64,000 nt of DNA, taken from assembly GCA_900766265.1 (NCBI GenBank), contig CAAFUS010000017.1, forward strand, positions 1-64,000, written 5' to 3'. Position 1 is the first letter of the stretch, and the number at the start of each line of letters is the position of its first letter. A model generated the notes under the pieces. It saw nothing but the letters and a program-made list of their open reading frames with translations, made no database searches and was not told where the DNA came from. The DNA comes from Pseudomonadaceae bacterium (lineage in GTDB: Bacteria; Pseudomonadota; Gammaproteobacteria; Pseudomonadales; Pseudomonadaceae). The position numbers and the translations under genes were made by a program. Shown in pieces: positions 16,734 to 25,233 of this stretch.

Positions 16734-16800
16734 TGTTACCGCATCTTGCACCGACCTGGCGCAAGGTGAGTGTTACGGTAACGGATCGCTCAAGGTTACA
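16734..16800 (+). promoter_or_regulatory. TGTTAC/GTAAC half-sites, possible CbrB binding region
   Basis: TGTTAC occurs at 16734-16739 and 16771-16776. GTAAC follows at 16778-16782, making GTTAC-G-GTAAC, and GTTACA lies at 16795-16800. These resemble the TGTTAC...GTAACA sites recognised by CbrB, the activator of CrcZ-type RNAs. They lie about 60-125 bases upstream of the sigma54 promoter, as expected for an enhancer-binding protein. Spacing is not the canonical one, so the match is tentative. Confidence 0.5.
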
Positions 16801-16857
16801 GCCGAGTTCAACTTGCTCTTCTCAGTAAGTGATTGAAAACAAAAGGTTTTGTATTTT

Positions 16858-16873
16858 TGGCACGCCCTATGCT
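16858..16873 (+). promoter_or_regulatory. Sigma54 (RpoN) promoter of the small RNA
   Basis: TGGCACGCCCTATGCT matches TGGCAC-N5-TTGCA at all key positions: the GG (16859-16860) and GC (16871-16872) are 12 bases apart, the -24/-12 geometry. Transcription should start near 16884. Confidence 0.8.
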
Positions 16874-16883
16874 TTCTAACTGG

Positions 16884-17187
16884 CACAACAAAAATAATAA
16901 GCGGCAAAAACCAAACAAGAACGATACGTATCGGCTCTCGCACAATAACGACAAGACGGCAGAGACGAAGCTAACCGATTCTTTTGGAGAGGAAGCGCCA
17001 GCGGGCATGCCCGGCGGCCAGTCGAGAATAAAAAACTGCACGAGCAGCTCGGTGACTGGCGGTAGGTGGTGTTTCAGCGACCAAAAGCATCCGTTATCTA
17101 CTGGGCCGAGATGGCCTCCACCTCTTGGTGGGCAGAAAAACAAGAGCGTTCAAACTCAAGGGAGCTTCGGCTCCCTTGAGTCGTTCT
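16884..17187 (+). ncRNA. CrcZ/CrcY-type small RNA, decoy for Hfq/Crc
   Basis: Predicted RNA of about 300 bases, from the -24/-12 promoter start to an intrinsic terminator. Its 5' end reads GCACAACAAAAATAATAAG, very like the 5' end I remember for CrcZ. It has four A-rich AAnAAnAA clusters: about 16885-16900, a weaker one at 16910-16925, 17026-17036 and 17135-17144. CrcZ-family RNAs bind Hfq/Crc through such clusters and so lift carbon catabolite repression; their transcription needs RpoN and CbrB. The region is clearly richer in A and T than its neighbours and holds no credible ORF. As it is not next to cbrAB here, it may be the second copy (CrcY) found in several pseudomonads. Which paralogue it is cannot be decided from this window. 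Confidence 0.78.
17155..17187 (+). terminator. Intrinsic terminator of the CrcZ-type RNA
   Basis: CTCAAGGGAGC pairs perfectly with GCTCCCTTGAG across a TTCG tetraloop, followed by TCGTTCT. An 11-base stem with a UUCG loop is very stable. Confidence 0.82.
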
Positions 17188-17544
17188 GGTGTCCGGAATC
17201 TGGTTGCGCTCCCTAGAGAAAGGGAATCAACCCAGGCCGCATCGACCTCGACATGCACCCGTCCCGCATCCCGCTGCCGTTCTGCTGCAAGCCTTGGCTT
17301 TGCGGGCAACGATGCATTGCAGTCCGCCCCACGTCTCGACCGCAGGTCGCCCGTCCATCGCGCTTCAGATCGCCTGCGCGTGTTGCACGCGGACGGGCAT
17401 CGCACCGCTGTCTTCGACGCTTCATACATGGAGCGTGCCGCCGCCACTGCTGCCTCCTTCGAAAGGATGGCGCCGATGAATGGCTTCATTCCTACGACTG
17501 ATTGATGCCCGTAGCGAGCGACGCGCCGCGAACTACAGCGTGAC

Positions 17545-17554
17545 TGACCGGTCA
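17545..17554. promoter_or_regulatory. Palindromic operator candidate before the lipase
   Basis: TGACCGGTCA is a perfect 10-base palindrome inside GTGACTGACCGGTCACTC. It looks like a TetR- or GntR-family operator and lies 128 bases upstream of the lipase. The cognate regulator is unknown. Confidence 0.35.
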
Positions 17555-17652
17555 CTCGTTAGCACCTGAGGTGCAGCCGTCATGGCAGTAGCAGGCCTGG
17601 CGATTCGCGGGCGTGATGGCCCGCGGCTCGCCTGCATTTCGGCCGCTCATAT

Positions 17653-17660
17653 AACAACAA
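17653..17660 (+). promoter_or_regulatory. Hfq/Crc-type A-rich site before the lipase
   Basis: AACAACAA lies seven bases upstream of the GGGAG ribosome binding site of the lipase gene (ATAACAACAATCCCAAGGGAG), a standard arrangement for Hfq/Crc control. Confidence 0.6.
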
Positions 17661-17681
17661 TCCCAAGGGAGCTGAGCGCCC

Positions 17682-19136
17682 ATGATTCGCCTACCGTTTC
17701 TCAGGCTCGCCCGAGCCTTATCCGTGTTGCTTCTCGTGCTTGGGGCATGGTCTGTCTCGACCTATGCCAATGCCGCCGAACGGCTGCCCGTCGTTTTCGT
17801 CCATGGTTCGTCCGGCTCGGCGTCGCAGTTCGAAACCCACGCCATGCGTTTCACCAGCAATGGTTACCCCCAGGAGCTGCTGTTCGCCTACGAGTACGAC
17901 ACCAGTGTGCCGTTCACCCAGAACGGGGCGCAGGTTGTCGCCGGTCTCGACGCATTCATAGACGGCGTGCTGGCACGTACCGGCAGTACCCAGGTGAACC
18001 TGACAGCTCACTCCTTGGGTACCGCTGTCTCGACCACCTACCTGAACGGATTTCCCGGCGGCGCGGCCAAGGTGGCGCGCTACGTCAATATCGACGGCCG
18101 CTCGATGCCTGAGCTGCCAGGTGGAGTGCCGACCCTGGGCATCTGGGGCGAATGGAATTCCGGTGGCCTTTATGCTCGCCAGCCCGGACTGACTCAGATA
18201 GGCCCGAACCCGCAGGACAACCACCATTTCCCTGAGAAGGGCCACACCGAGGTGGCTACGTCGGCCGAAGCCTTCGCGCTGATGTACCGTTTCTTCACAG
18301 GCAGCGCGCCGCAAACCACAGACGTGGTGCCTGAGCGGCCCTCTCAGCTCACCATCGCCGGGCGCGCGGTGATCTTCCCCCAAAACTCCGGGTTTTCAGG
18401 CGCCACCCTGCAGTTGTGGCGCATCGATGAAAACAGTGGCCAGCGCATCGGCTTGCGACCGGTGTTGACCCAACCGCTCGATGCCACAGGTGCCTTCGGC
18501 CCAATTCCGGTCAACGGGCGAACCCTCTATGAGCTGGCGCTGGTACGTCCGGATGGCTCGGTTCACCACTTCTACCAACCGCGTTTCGTTCGCAGTAACC
18601 ATTTCGTGCGGCTCAATTCCAGCCGCCCGGGTGTCGGGCTCGATGCCGTAGTGCCCAAGAGTCCGAACCACAGCGTGCTGACCCTCACGCGGCAGAAGGA
18701 GTTCTGGGGTGACCAGGGCCACCTGAACGATCGACTTGAGATCAACGGTGCCGAATTGCTTACGGCCCAGATCAGCCCGCGGCGAGGCGTCACCATAGGC
18801 GTCTATGCCTACGATGACGGGCTCGATGGCCAGAGCGATCTGGGCAAGGGCGAGCTGTTTCCCTTCAACACCATCACCTTCATTTCGGCTGGCGACCTGT
18901 TCATACCGGCTTCGCCCAACGCGCGTGGCGTGGTTAGGCTGAGCCTGCGCAACCGGGGCGGTGCCGAACGTACGCAGCTCAATGTGCCCAACTGGCCCTC
19001 GAATACGGATCGGATTTCCGTGCAGTTCCGTGATTACAGCCAGGCCCATTACGAATATGACGCCTACCGGCGCAATCAACTGCTCTGTGAACTCAAGGAT
19101 CGCCTGCCACGGGCCAACGTCGAGTGCGACCGCTGA
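17682..19136 (+). CDS. Secreted lipase with alpha/beta-hydrolase domain and C-terminal beta domain
   Basis: This 484-residue triacylglycerol lipase resembles the Archaeoglobus AFL-type lipases and their Pseudomonas relatives. A signal peptide covers about residues 1-32, with cleavage near ANA-AE. Catalytic residues are visible: Ser111 in AHSLG, Asp138 in VNIDGR and His188 in EKGHTE. The spacing matches AFL. The oxyanion strand reads VVFVHGSSGSA. Residues from about 215 form a beta-rich lipid-binding domain. It should act outside the cytoplasm on long-chain esters, releasing fatty acids that the beta-oxidation genes further along could use. An Hfq/Crc motif before the start suggests repression when better carbon sources are present. 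Substrate preference is inferred. Confidence 0.83.
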   Translation: MIRLPFLRLARALSVLLLVLGAWSVSTYANAAERLPVVFVHGSSGSASQFETHAMRFTSNGYPQELLFAYEYDTSVPFTQNGAQVVAGLDAFIDGVLARTGSTQVNLTAHSLGTAVSTTYLNGFPGGAAKVARYVNIDGRSMPELPGGVPTLGIWGEWNSGGLYARQPGLTQIGPNPQDNHHFPEKGHTEVATSAEAFALMYRFFTGSAPQTTDVVPERPSQLTIAGRAVIFPQNSGFSGATLQLWRIDENSGQRIGLRPVLTQPLDATGAFGPIPVNGRTLYELALVRPDGSVHHFYQPRFVRSNHFVRLNSSRPGVGLDAVVPKSPNHSVLTLTRQKEFWGDQGHLNDRLEINGAELLTAQISPRRGVTIGVYAYDDGLDGQSDLGKGELFPFNTITFISAGDLFIPASPNARGVVRLSLRNRGGAERTQLNVPNWPSNTDRISVQFRDYSQAHYEYDAYRRNQLLCELKDRLPRANVECDR

Positions 19137-19223
19137 CGCCAGGTGCCCATGCCTTGCCCGCCGTGGAACATCCGGCGGCGGGCAGGCATCACAGTCTCAA
19201 TCCACCCAAGCGAGGCCACCGAC

Positions 19224-20471
19224 ATGTCATCTCGACGCACGTTGTTTGCGGCAATCAGCCTGTCCGCGTTCTGTCTCACCGCCCAGGCCGCCGAGTTGAC
19301 GCCGGACGCCTTGCTCGAACAGGCCCAGGCCGAGCAACAGGCTTACCTGGACACCGTCAAGGCGCTGGTATCCGTGGACTCGGGCACCGGCCAGCAGGAA
19401 GGCATCGCCCAGGTGGGCGGGATGCTCGTCGAGCGTCTGAAGGCGCTCGGCGCCGACGTGCAGACAACGCCTGCGACGCCGTCGGTGGGCGACAACATCG
19501 TCGGGACGATCAAGGGCAAGGGCACCGCCCGGTTTCTGCTGATGGTGCATTACGACACCGTCTTCGCCCCGGGCACCGCCGCCAAGCGCCCGTTCAAGGT
19601 CGAGGGTGAGCGCGCCTATGGCCCAGGCGTTGCCGATGCGAAGGGTGGCATCGCGATGATCCTGCACAGCCTAGAGCTGCTCAAAGCGCAGGGCTTCGAG
19701 GACTTCGGCAGCGTTACCGTGCTGTTCAATCCGGACGAAGAAATGGGCTCGGCGGGCTCCAAGGACAAGATTGCGGAGCTTGCGCGCCAGCAGGACTACG
19801 TCTTCTCCTACGAGCCGCCGGATCGCGACGCCCTGACGACCGCAACCAATGGCATCAACGGTGTGCTGCTGGAAGTGAAAGGGCGCTCGTCCCACGCCGG
19901 CTCGGCGCCGGAAGCAGGGCGCAACGCGGTGATGGAGCTGGCTCACCAGCTGGTGCAGCTCAAGGACCTTGGCGATCCGGCCAAGGGCACCACAGTGAAC
20001 TGGACGATGATCAAGGGTGGCGAGAAGCGCAACATCATCCCCGACAGCGCTGCCGCCGAGGCGGACATGCGCTACTCGGACATCACCGAGTACGACCGTG
20101 TGCTCGCCGACGGCCAGAAGATCGTGCAGAGGCGTCTGATCGATGACACCGAGGTGAGCTTCCGTATCGAGAAAGGCCGCCCACCGCTGGCCGACAACCC
20201 CGGCTCGAACGCCCTCGCTAAAACGGCGCAGGCGCTATACGGACAGATCGGCAAGACCATCGAGCCCATCGCCATGCGCTTCGGCACCGACGCCGGCTAT
20301 GCCTTCGTACCCGGCAGCGACAAGCCGGCGGTGCTCGAAACCATGGGCGTGGTCGGCGCCGGCCTGCATTCGGAAGACGAGTACCTGGAGCTGTCCAGCA
20401 TCGCGCCGCGCCTGTACCTGACGGTGGCGATGATTCGTGAGCTGTCGGCGGGGCAGGGGGCTTCTCGATGA
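19224..20471 (+). CDS. Glutamate carboxypeptidase, M20 family (carboxypeptidase G2 type)
   Basis: This zinc metallopeptidase is 415 residues, the same length as carboxypeptidase G2 of Pseudomonas sp. RS-16. A signal peptide (MSSRRTLFAAISLSAFCLTA-QAA) sends it to the periplasm. Metal ligands follow the CPG2 pattern with a shift of three: His109 (MVHYDT), the bridging Asp138 (GPGVADAKGG), Glu172/Glu173 (NPDEEMGS), Glu197 (SYEPPD) and His382 (GLHSEDEY). It should cleave C-terminal glutamate from folates, pteroate conjugates or small peptides. I chose the ATG at 19224 because it begins the signal peptide and has GAGG eight bases upstream; the ORF extends to 19143. It follows the lipase by 87 bases and may share its transcript. 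Confidence 0.87.
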   Translation: MSSRRTLFAAISLSAFCLTAQAAELTPDALLEQAQAEQQAYLDTVKALVSVDSGTGQQEGIAQVGGMLVERLKALGADVQTTPATPSVGDNIVGTIKGKGTARFLLMVHYDTVFAPGTAAKRPFKVEGERAYGPGVADAKGGIAMILHSLELLKAQGFEDFGSVTVLFNPDEEMGSAGSKDKIAELARQQDYVFSYEPPDRDALTTATNGINGVLLEVKGRSSHAGSAPEAGRNAVMELAHQLVQLKDLGDPAKGTTVNWTMIKGGEKRNIIPDSAAAEADMRYSDITEYDRVLADGQKIVQRRLIDDTEVSFRIEKGRPPLADNPGSNALAKTAQALYGQIGKTIEPIAMRFGTDAGYAFVPGSDKPAVLETMGVVGAGLHSEDEYLELSSIAPRLYLTVAMIRELSAGQGASR

Positions 20472-20741
20472 CCTCCAGCGTCGAATCGAGGCCTAGTGGT
20501 TAGGAAAATCTGAGGTCGGTACGGCCACATGGGTTGCGCTATCGAGTCCGGCGCAACGTCGATGCAGGGGGCGTTTAAGGCGGAGCTCGGGCAGGCCTCA
20601 TGCCCGCGGAGGCTGGAGTCGCGGGCGAGCAGCGGCGCCGAATCGAGCTTGTGCGGCCAATGGGCAACAGGCATGTGGCGGGCCGACCAGCCCAAGCCGT
20701 GAGGGATCTGCGGAATATGGCCGGCCTGGCGGCGCAACGAA

Positions 20742-20771
20742 AAAGGGCCCAGGTTTTCACCTGAGCCCTTT
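20742..20771 (-). terminator. Terminator after tRNA-Arg
   Basis: On the minus strand AAAGGGCTCAGG pairs with CCTGGGCCCTTT (one G-U pair) around a 6-base loop, and the T run continues as TTTTC. It starts nine bases after the tRNA 3' end. Confidence 0.85.
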
Positions 20772-20779
20772 CATTTATA

Positions 20780-20856
20780 TGGCGCATCCGGCGGGATTCG
20801 AACCCACGACCCCTGCCTTCGGAGGGCAGTACTCTATCCAGCTGAGCTACGGATGC
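20780..20856 (-). tRNA. tRNA-Arg (anticodon CCG)
   Basis: 77 bases on the minus strand including an encoded CCA. Acceptor GCATCCG pairs with CGGATGC, discriminator G. The D-arm is AGCTCAGCTGGATAGAGT. The anticodon stem CTGCC/GGCAG encloses CTCCGAA, giving anticodon CCG. The T-arm carries GGTTCGAATCC. It reads CGG arginine codons. No integrase or repeat suggests use as an attachment site. Confidence 0.96.
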
Positions 20857-21245
20857 GTTGCGGGCCGCATGATACGCATCTCGCTCGCGGCCGTCCATGG
20901 CGCTTCGGCGGGTGCCGGGCGTGGCGTTGGTGTGGCCACGAGGGGCATGGGCGATACCGGGGAAGGTCAAGGCAGTTGGCGCCCCGGCGGCGTCGGTCGC
21001 CTCTCTCCGCCGCCTCAATCAGGCCTGGCTATGGGGTGTTAATTTTAACGAACATGTTGTTGCAGCTGCCGGCGCACGGGCCTAGCATCCGTTTGAGATT
21101 TCAAACGCCACCGTCGTAACAGGAACCCCGCAGGCCTCCCGCTCTCTGATCCGAGACGAGGCAGCGCTGCGGCGCTTCGCTCGCTTTCCGCGGCCCCAGG
21201 GCCTGGCCATAACCGGCGCGCGACGCCGGCTCGAAGGAGACTGCC
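20857..21245. other. Intergenic region between tRNA-Arg and gabD
   Basis: About 390 bases holding the tRNA promoter (minus strand) and the gabD promoter (plus strand). GTTAA-TT-TTAAC at 21038-21049 is a perfect small palindrome that could be an operator for gabD. No gene is seen. Confidence 0.4.
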
Positions 21246-22694
21246 ATGCAACTTAGAGACACCACGTTGTTCCGCCAGCAGGCCTATATCGATGGCGCCT
21301 GGGTGGGAGCCGACGGTGGACAGACCATTTCCGTGACCAATCCGGCCAGTGGCGAGACGCTGGGTACCGTGCCGAAGATGGGTGCGGCCGAGACCCGCCG
21401 GGCGATCGAGGCGGCTGAGAGGGCACTGCCGGCCTGGCGTGATCTGACCGCCAAGGAGCGCTCGCAGAAGCTGCGTCGCTGGTTCGAGCTGATGATGGAA
21501 AACCAGGATGATCTGGGCCGCCTGATGACCCTGGAGCAGGGCAAGCCGCTGGCCGAATCCAAGGGCGAGATCGCCTACGCGGCCTCGTTCATCGAATGGT
21601 TCGCCGAGGAGGCCAAGCGCGTCTATGGCGACACCATCCCGGGCCATCAGAAGGACAAGCGCATTCTGGTGATCAAGCAGCCGATCGGGGTGACCGCGGC
21701 GATCACGCCGTGGAACTTCCCGGCTGCGATGATCACCCGCAAGGCCGGCCCGGCATTGGCCGCCGGCTGCACCATGGTGCTCAAGCCGGCCAGCCAGACG
21801 CCCTTTTCCGCGCTGGCGCTGGCGGAGCTCGCCGAGCGCGCGGGCATCCCCAAGGGCGTGTTCAGCGTGATCACCGGGTCCGCTGGCGACATTGGCAACG
21901 AGCTGACGGCCAACCCGACGGTACGCAAGATCAGCTTCACCGGCTCCACCGAAGTGGGCGCCAAGCTGATGGAGCAGTGCGCGCCGGGGATCAAGAAAGT
22001 CTCGCTGGAGCTGGGCGGCAACGCGCCGTTCCTGGTCTTCGACGACGCGGATCTGGACGAGGCGGTCAAGGGCGCGATGCAGTCCAAGTACCGTAACGCC
22101 GGGCAGACCTGCGTCTGCGTGAATCGCATCTACGTGCAGGACGGGGTGTACGACGCCTTCGCGCAGAAATTCCAGGCGGCGGTGGAGAAGCTCAAGGTCG
22201 GCAACGGGCTCGATGAGGGCGTCGACATCGGTCCGCTGATCGACGACCGCGCGGCGGCCAAGGTCCGCGAGCACATCGAGGATGCCGTGGCGAACGGTGC
22301 GAAGGTCCTGACCGGCGGCAAGGCACACGAGAAGGGCGGCAGCTATTTCGAGCCGACCCTGATGGTGAACGTGCCGCACAGCGCCAAGGTGGCCAAGGAG
22401 GAGACCTTCGGCCCGCTGGCGCCGCTGTTCCGCTTCAAGGACGAGGCCGAGGGCATCGCCCTGGCCAACGACACCGAGTTCGGACTGGCGGCCTACTTCT
22501 ATTCCCGCGACCTGGGCCGCGTGTTCCGAGTGGCCGAGGCGATTGAGGCCGGGATGATCGGCATCAACACGGGGCTGATCTCCACCGAGGTGGCGCCGTT
22601 CGGTGGTGTGAAATCCTCCGGGCTCGGGCGTGAAGGCTCGAAGTACGGGATCGAGGACTACCTGGAAATCAAATACCTCTGCCTGTCCATCTGA
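21246..22694 (+). CDS. gabD: Succinate-semialdehyde dehydrogenase
   Basis: This 482-residue aldehyde dehydrogenase oxidises succinic semialdehyde to succinate with NAD(P)+, the last step of GABA degradation. Catalytic Cys289 lies in GQTCVCVNRIY and the general base Glu255 in LELGGNAP. The cofactor region has TPWNFPAAMITRK and FTGSTEVG. The CVC pair after GQT and the ELMMEN/LEQGKPLAES N-terminal segment are typical of GabD. AAGGAG sits seven bases before the ATG. No gabT is adjacent; a transaminase of that kind is at 32736-34049. A clear terminator follows. Confidence 0.9.
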   Translation: MQLRDTTLFRQQAYIDGAWVGADGGQTISVTNPASGETLGTVPKMGAAETRRAIEAAERALPAWRDLTAKERSQKLRRWFELMMENQDDLGRLMTLEQGKPLAESKGEIAYAASFIEWFAEEAKRVYGDTIPGHQKDKRILVIKQPIGVTAAITPWNFPAAMITRKAGPALAAGCTMVLKPASQTPFSALALAELAERAGIPKGVFSVITGSAGDIGNELTANPTVRKISFTGSTEVGAKLMEQCAPGIKKVSLELGGNAPFLVFDDADLDEAVKGAMQSKYRNAGQTCVCVNRIYVQDGVYDAFAQKFQAAVEKLKVGNGLDEGVDIGPLIDDRAAAKVREHIEDAVANGAKVLTGGKAHEKGGSYFEPTLMVNVPHSAKVAKEETFGPLAPLFRFKDEAEGIALANDTEFGLAAYFYSRDLGRVFRVAEAIEAGMIGINTGLISTEVAPFGGVKSSGLGREGSKYGIEDYLEIKYLCLSI

Positions 22695-22728
22695 GACAGG
22701 CCGCGGCCGCGGCGCTGGTGCTTCGCTG

Positions 22729-22757
22729 AAAAGCCGATCGGATGATCGGCTTTTTTG
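22729..22757 (+). terminator. Terminator after gabD
   Basis: AAAAGCCGATC and GATCGGCTTTT are perfect 11-base arms with a GGAT loop and a TTTTTTG tail. Confidence 0.92.
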
Positions 22758-23097
22758 TTGGCGGGATTTTTTGGACTGGATCGCCTGGTTGTGAGGCTGG
22801 CTTGAGGATGCTGATGCCGGGCCATCGATTCGTGGTCAAGACCGCTCCCACAGGAGGGCCTGTAATCCCCGGAGGGCCGTCTTGATCGAGAGCGATGCCG
22901 AAATGATCCACGCTTGCGTGGGCTTTCCGCCGACATTCGCCTCGCCAATGGCGCTTGTACGAGCGCGGACAGGTGCTATGACTGATCGGGCCGTTTTCGT
23001 TCTCGACAGAGCAAAATGACTTTTGTATTCTGCTGTGCGAAATATGGTTTCGTGAAATAACAAATCTAAAAACACACCTCACCAGCGGAGGCCTGCC
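22758..23097. other. Upstream region of the beta-oxidation operon
   Basis: About 340 gene-free bases. The last 70 are AT-rich, hold the operator candidate at 23033-23053, and carry AATAACAA (23056-23063), an Hfq/Crc-like motif 35 bases before the first ATG. Nothing is recognised in the left half. Confidence 0.45.
23033..23053. promoter_or_regulatory. Candidate IclR-type operator shared with the IclR gene
   Basis: CTGTGCGAAATA (23033-23044) is followed by TGGTTTCG, so CGAAA and TTTCG form an inverted repeat five bases apart. The same 12-mer occurs, reversed, in front of the IclR-family regulator at 31720-31731. Confidence 0.55.
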
Positions 23098-25203
23098 ATG
23101 TCAGAAGTCGTTCGGCTCGAGCGCCGGGGCGATATCGCCCTGATCACGGTCAACAATCCACCGGTCAACGCACTTGGCGTCGCGGTCCGCGCGGGGCTGC
23201 AGCAGGCCTTCGAGCGCGCCGAGGCCGATGCCGAGGTTCGCGCAGTGGTGCTGCTCTGCGAGGGCACGACCTTCATCGCCGGCGCGGATATCAAGGAGTT
23301 CGGCAAGCCGCCGCTGTCGCCGAGCCTGCCCGAGGTGATCGAGATCATCGAAGGCGGCAGCAAGCCCAGCGTCGCCGTGATTCACGGTACCGCGCTGGGC
23401 GGCGGCCTCGAGGTCGCGCTGGGCTGCCATTACCGCATCGCCCGCCCGGACGCCAAGGTCGGCCTGCCCGAGGTGAAGCTCGGGCTATTGCCGGGCGCCG
23501 GCGGCACCCAGCGTCTGCCGCGTCTGGCCGGAGTGGCCAAGGCGCTGGACATGATCGTCAGTGGCCAGCCGATCGGCGCGGCCGAGGCGGTCGAGCACCG
23601 TATCGTCGACGAGCTGTTCGAGGGGGATCTGGTCGAAGCCGGTCTGGCCTATGCCCGCCGCATGGTCGAGGAGGGCCGCGCGCCCCGGCGCAGCGGCGAG
23701 CAGACCGTCGGCCTCGAAGGAGCCGATAACGCCGAGCTGATCGCGGCCAAGCACGCCGAAGTGGCCAAGCGCATGCCGGGGCTGTTCTCGCCGCTGCGCT
23801 GCGTGGCTGCGGTCGAGGCGGCAACCAAACTACCGCTGGCCGAGGGGCTCAAGCGCGAGCGCGAGCTGTTCGTCGAATGCCTGCAGTCGCCGCAGCGCGC
23901 GGCGCTGGTGCATGCCTTCTTCTCTGAACGCCAGGCGGGCAAGGTCGCCGGGCTGCCTGCCGATGTGTCGCCCCGCCCGATCAAGAGCGCGGCGGTGATC
24001 GGCGGAGGCACCATGGGTGTCGGCATCGCGCTGTGTTTTGCCAACGCCGGCCTGCCGGTGAAGCTGCTGGAAATCAACGACGAGGCGCTCGGCCGTGCGC
24101 TGCAACGCGCCCGCGATACCTATGACGCCAGCGTCAAGCGCGGCAGCCTGACCGAAGAGGTCATGGAGAAACGCCTCAAGCTCGTTGAGGGCGTGACCGA
24201 CTACGCTGCGCTCGCCGACGTCGATCTGGTGATCGAGGCCGTGTTCGAGGACATGGGCGTCAAGCAGCAGGTGTTCGAGCGGCTCGATTCGGTCTGCAAA
24301 CCAGGCGCGATCCTCGCCTCCAATACCTCGTCCCTGGACCTGAACCAGATCGCCGCCTTCACCAGGCGCCCCGAGGATGTGGTGGGCCTGCATTTCTTCA
24401 GCCCGGCCAACGTCATGCGCCTGCTGGAAGTCGTACGCGGCGAGCGGACCAGCCATGAAGTGCTCGCCACCTCGATGGCACTCGGCAAGACGCTCAAGAA
24501 GGTTGCCGTGGTGGTGGGCGTCTGCGATGGCTTCGTCGGCAACCGCATGGTGTTCCAGTACGGCCGCGAGGCGGAATTCCTGCTCGAAGAAGGCGCAACG
24601 CCCCAGCAGGTGGACGCGGCGCTGCGAGACTTCGGCATGGCCATGGGGCCGTTCGCCATGCGCGACCTTTCCGGCCTCGACATCGGCCAGGCGATCCGCA
24701 AGCGCCAGCGCGCGACGCTGCCGGCGGGCCTCGACTTCCCCACCGTGTCCGACAAGCTCTGCGAAGCGGGGATGCTCGGGCAGAAGACCGGCGCCGGCTA
24801 CTACCGCTACGAGCCCGGCAACCGCACGCCCCAGGAGAACCCGGCCCTCGCCGAGATGCTGGAAGCCGCCTCGCGAGAAAAGGGCCTCGAACGCCGCACG
24901 CTGGACGAGGCGTACATCATCGAGCGGACGATCTACGCGCTGGTGAACGAAGGCGCAAAGATCCTGGAAGAGGGCATCGCCCAACGCTCGAGCGACATCG
25001 ACGTCATCTACCTCAACGGCTATGGCTTCCCCGCGTTTCGCGGCGGGCCGATGTTCTACGCCGACAGCGTCGGGCTCGACAGGGTACTGGCGAAGGTCAA
25101 GGAACTGCACGCGCGCTGCGGCGACTGGTGGAAGCCGGCGCCGCTGCTGGAAAAACTGGCCGCCGAAGGCCGCACCTTTTCGCAATGGCAGGCCGGCGAG
25201 TAG
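23098..25203 (+). CDS. Bifunctional enoyl-CoA hydratase / 3-hydroxyacyl-CoA dehydrogenase (PimF/FadB-like)
   Basis: This 701-residue fused beta-oxidation enzyme has a crotonase domain at about residues 5-190 with FIAGADIKEFG and GTALGGGLEVALG (oxyanion and acidic residues) and LPGAGGTQRLPRL. An NAD-binding 3-hydroxyacyl-CoA dehydrogenase domain at about 295-475 has the Rossmann motif VIGGGTMGVGIA and the catalytic-histidine region GLHFFSPANVMRLLEV. Two C-terminal dimerisation domains follow. It hydrates 2-enoyl-CoA and oxidises the product to 3-ketoacyl-CoA. It is the first gene of an operon with two acyl-CoA dehydrogenase subunits, the order seen in pimeloyl-CoA (dicarboxylate) degradation clusters. 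AGCGGAGG lies before the ATG. The thiolase and CoA ligase are not present nearby. Confidence 0.85.
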   Translation: MSEVVRLERRGDIALITVNNPPVNALGVAVRAGLQQAFERAEADAEVRAVVLLCEGTTFIAGADIKEFGKPPLSPSLPEVIEIIEGGSKPSVAVIHGTALGGGLEVALGCHYRIARPDAKVGLPEVKLGLLPGAGGTQRLPRLAGVAKALDMIVSGQPIGAAEAVEHRIVDELFEGDLVEAGLAYARRMVEEGRAPRRSGEQTVGLEGADNAELIAAKHAEVAKRMPGLFSPLRCVAAVEAATKLPLAEGLKRERELFVECLQSPQRAALVHAFFSERQAGKVAGLPADVSPRPIKSAAVIGGGTMGVGIALCFANAGLPVKLLEINDEALGRALQRARDTYDASVKRGSLTEEVMEKRLKLVEGVTDYAALADVDLVIEAVFEDMGVKQQVFERLDSVCKPGAILASNTSSLDLNQIAAFTRRPEDVVGLHFFSPANVMRLLEVVRGERTSHEVLATSMALGKTLKKVAVVVGVCDGFVGNRMVFQYGREAEFLLEEGATPQQVDAALRDFGMAMGPFAMRDLSGLDIGQAIRKRQRATLPAGLDFPTVSDKLCEAGMLGQKTGAGYYRYEPGNRTPQENPALAEMLEAASREKGLERRTLDEAYIIERTIYALVNEGAKILEEGIAQRSSDIDVIYLNGYGFPAFRGGPMFYADSVGLDRVLAKVKELHARCGDWWKPAPLLEKLAAEGRTFSQWQAGE

Positions 25204-25233
25204 CCGCCTGCACCCCTGCTCAGAGGAATTCCC

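Larger units (their letters stand above)
17188..17681. other. Gene-free stretch upstream of the lipase
   Basis: About 490 bases with overlapping short ORFs on both strands but nothing that looks like a protein family. Two elements stand out and are listed separately: the palindrome TGACCGGTCA and an A-rich Hfq/Crc motif just before the lipase ribosome binding site. Confidence 0.45.

Noticed and set aside
17094..17555. Minus-strand ORF of 153 codons next to the small RNA
   Set aside because: Arginine-rich, no ribosome binding site, no family; overlaps the CrcZ-type RNA terminator and its opposite-strand ORFs are equally good.
20780..20856. tRNA-Arg as integration site of a genomic island
   Set aside because: No integrase, direct repeat of the tRNA 3' end or change in base composition on either side.
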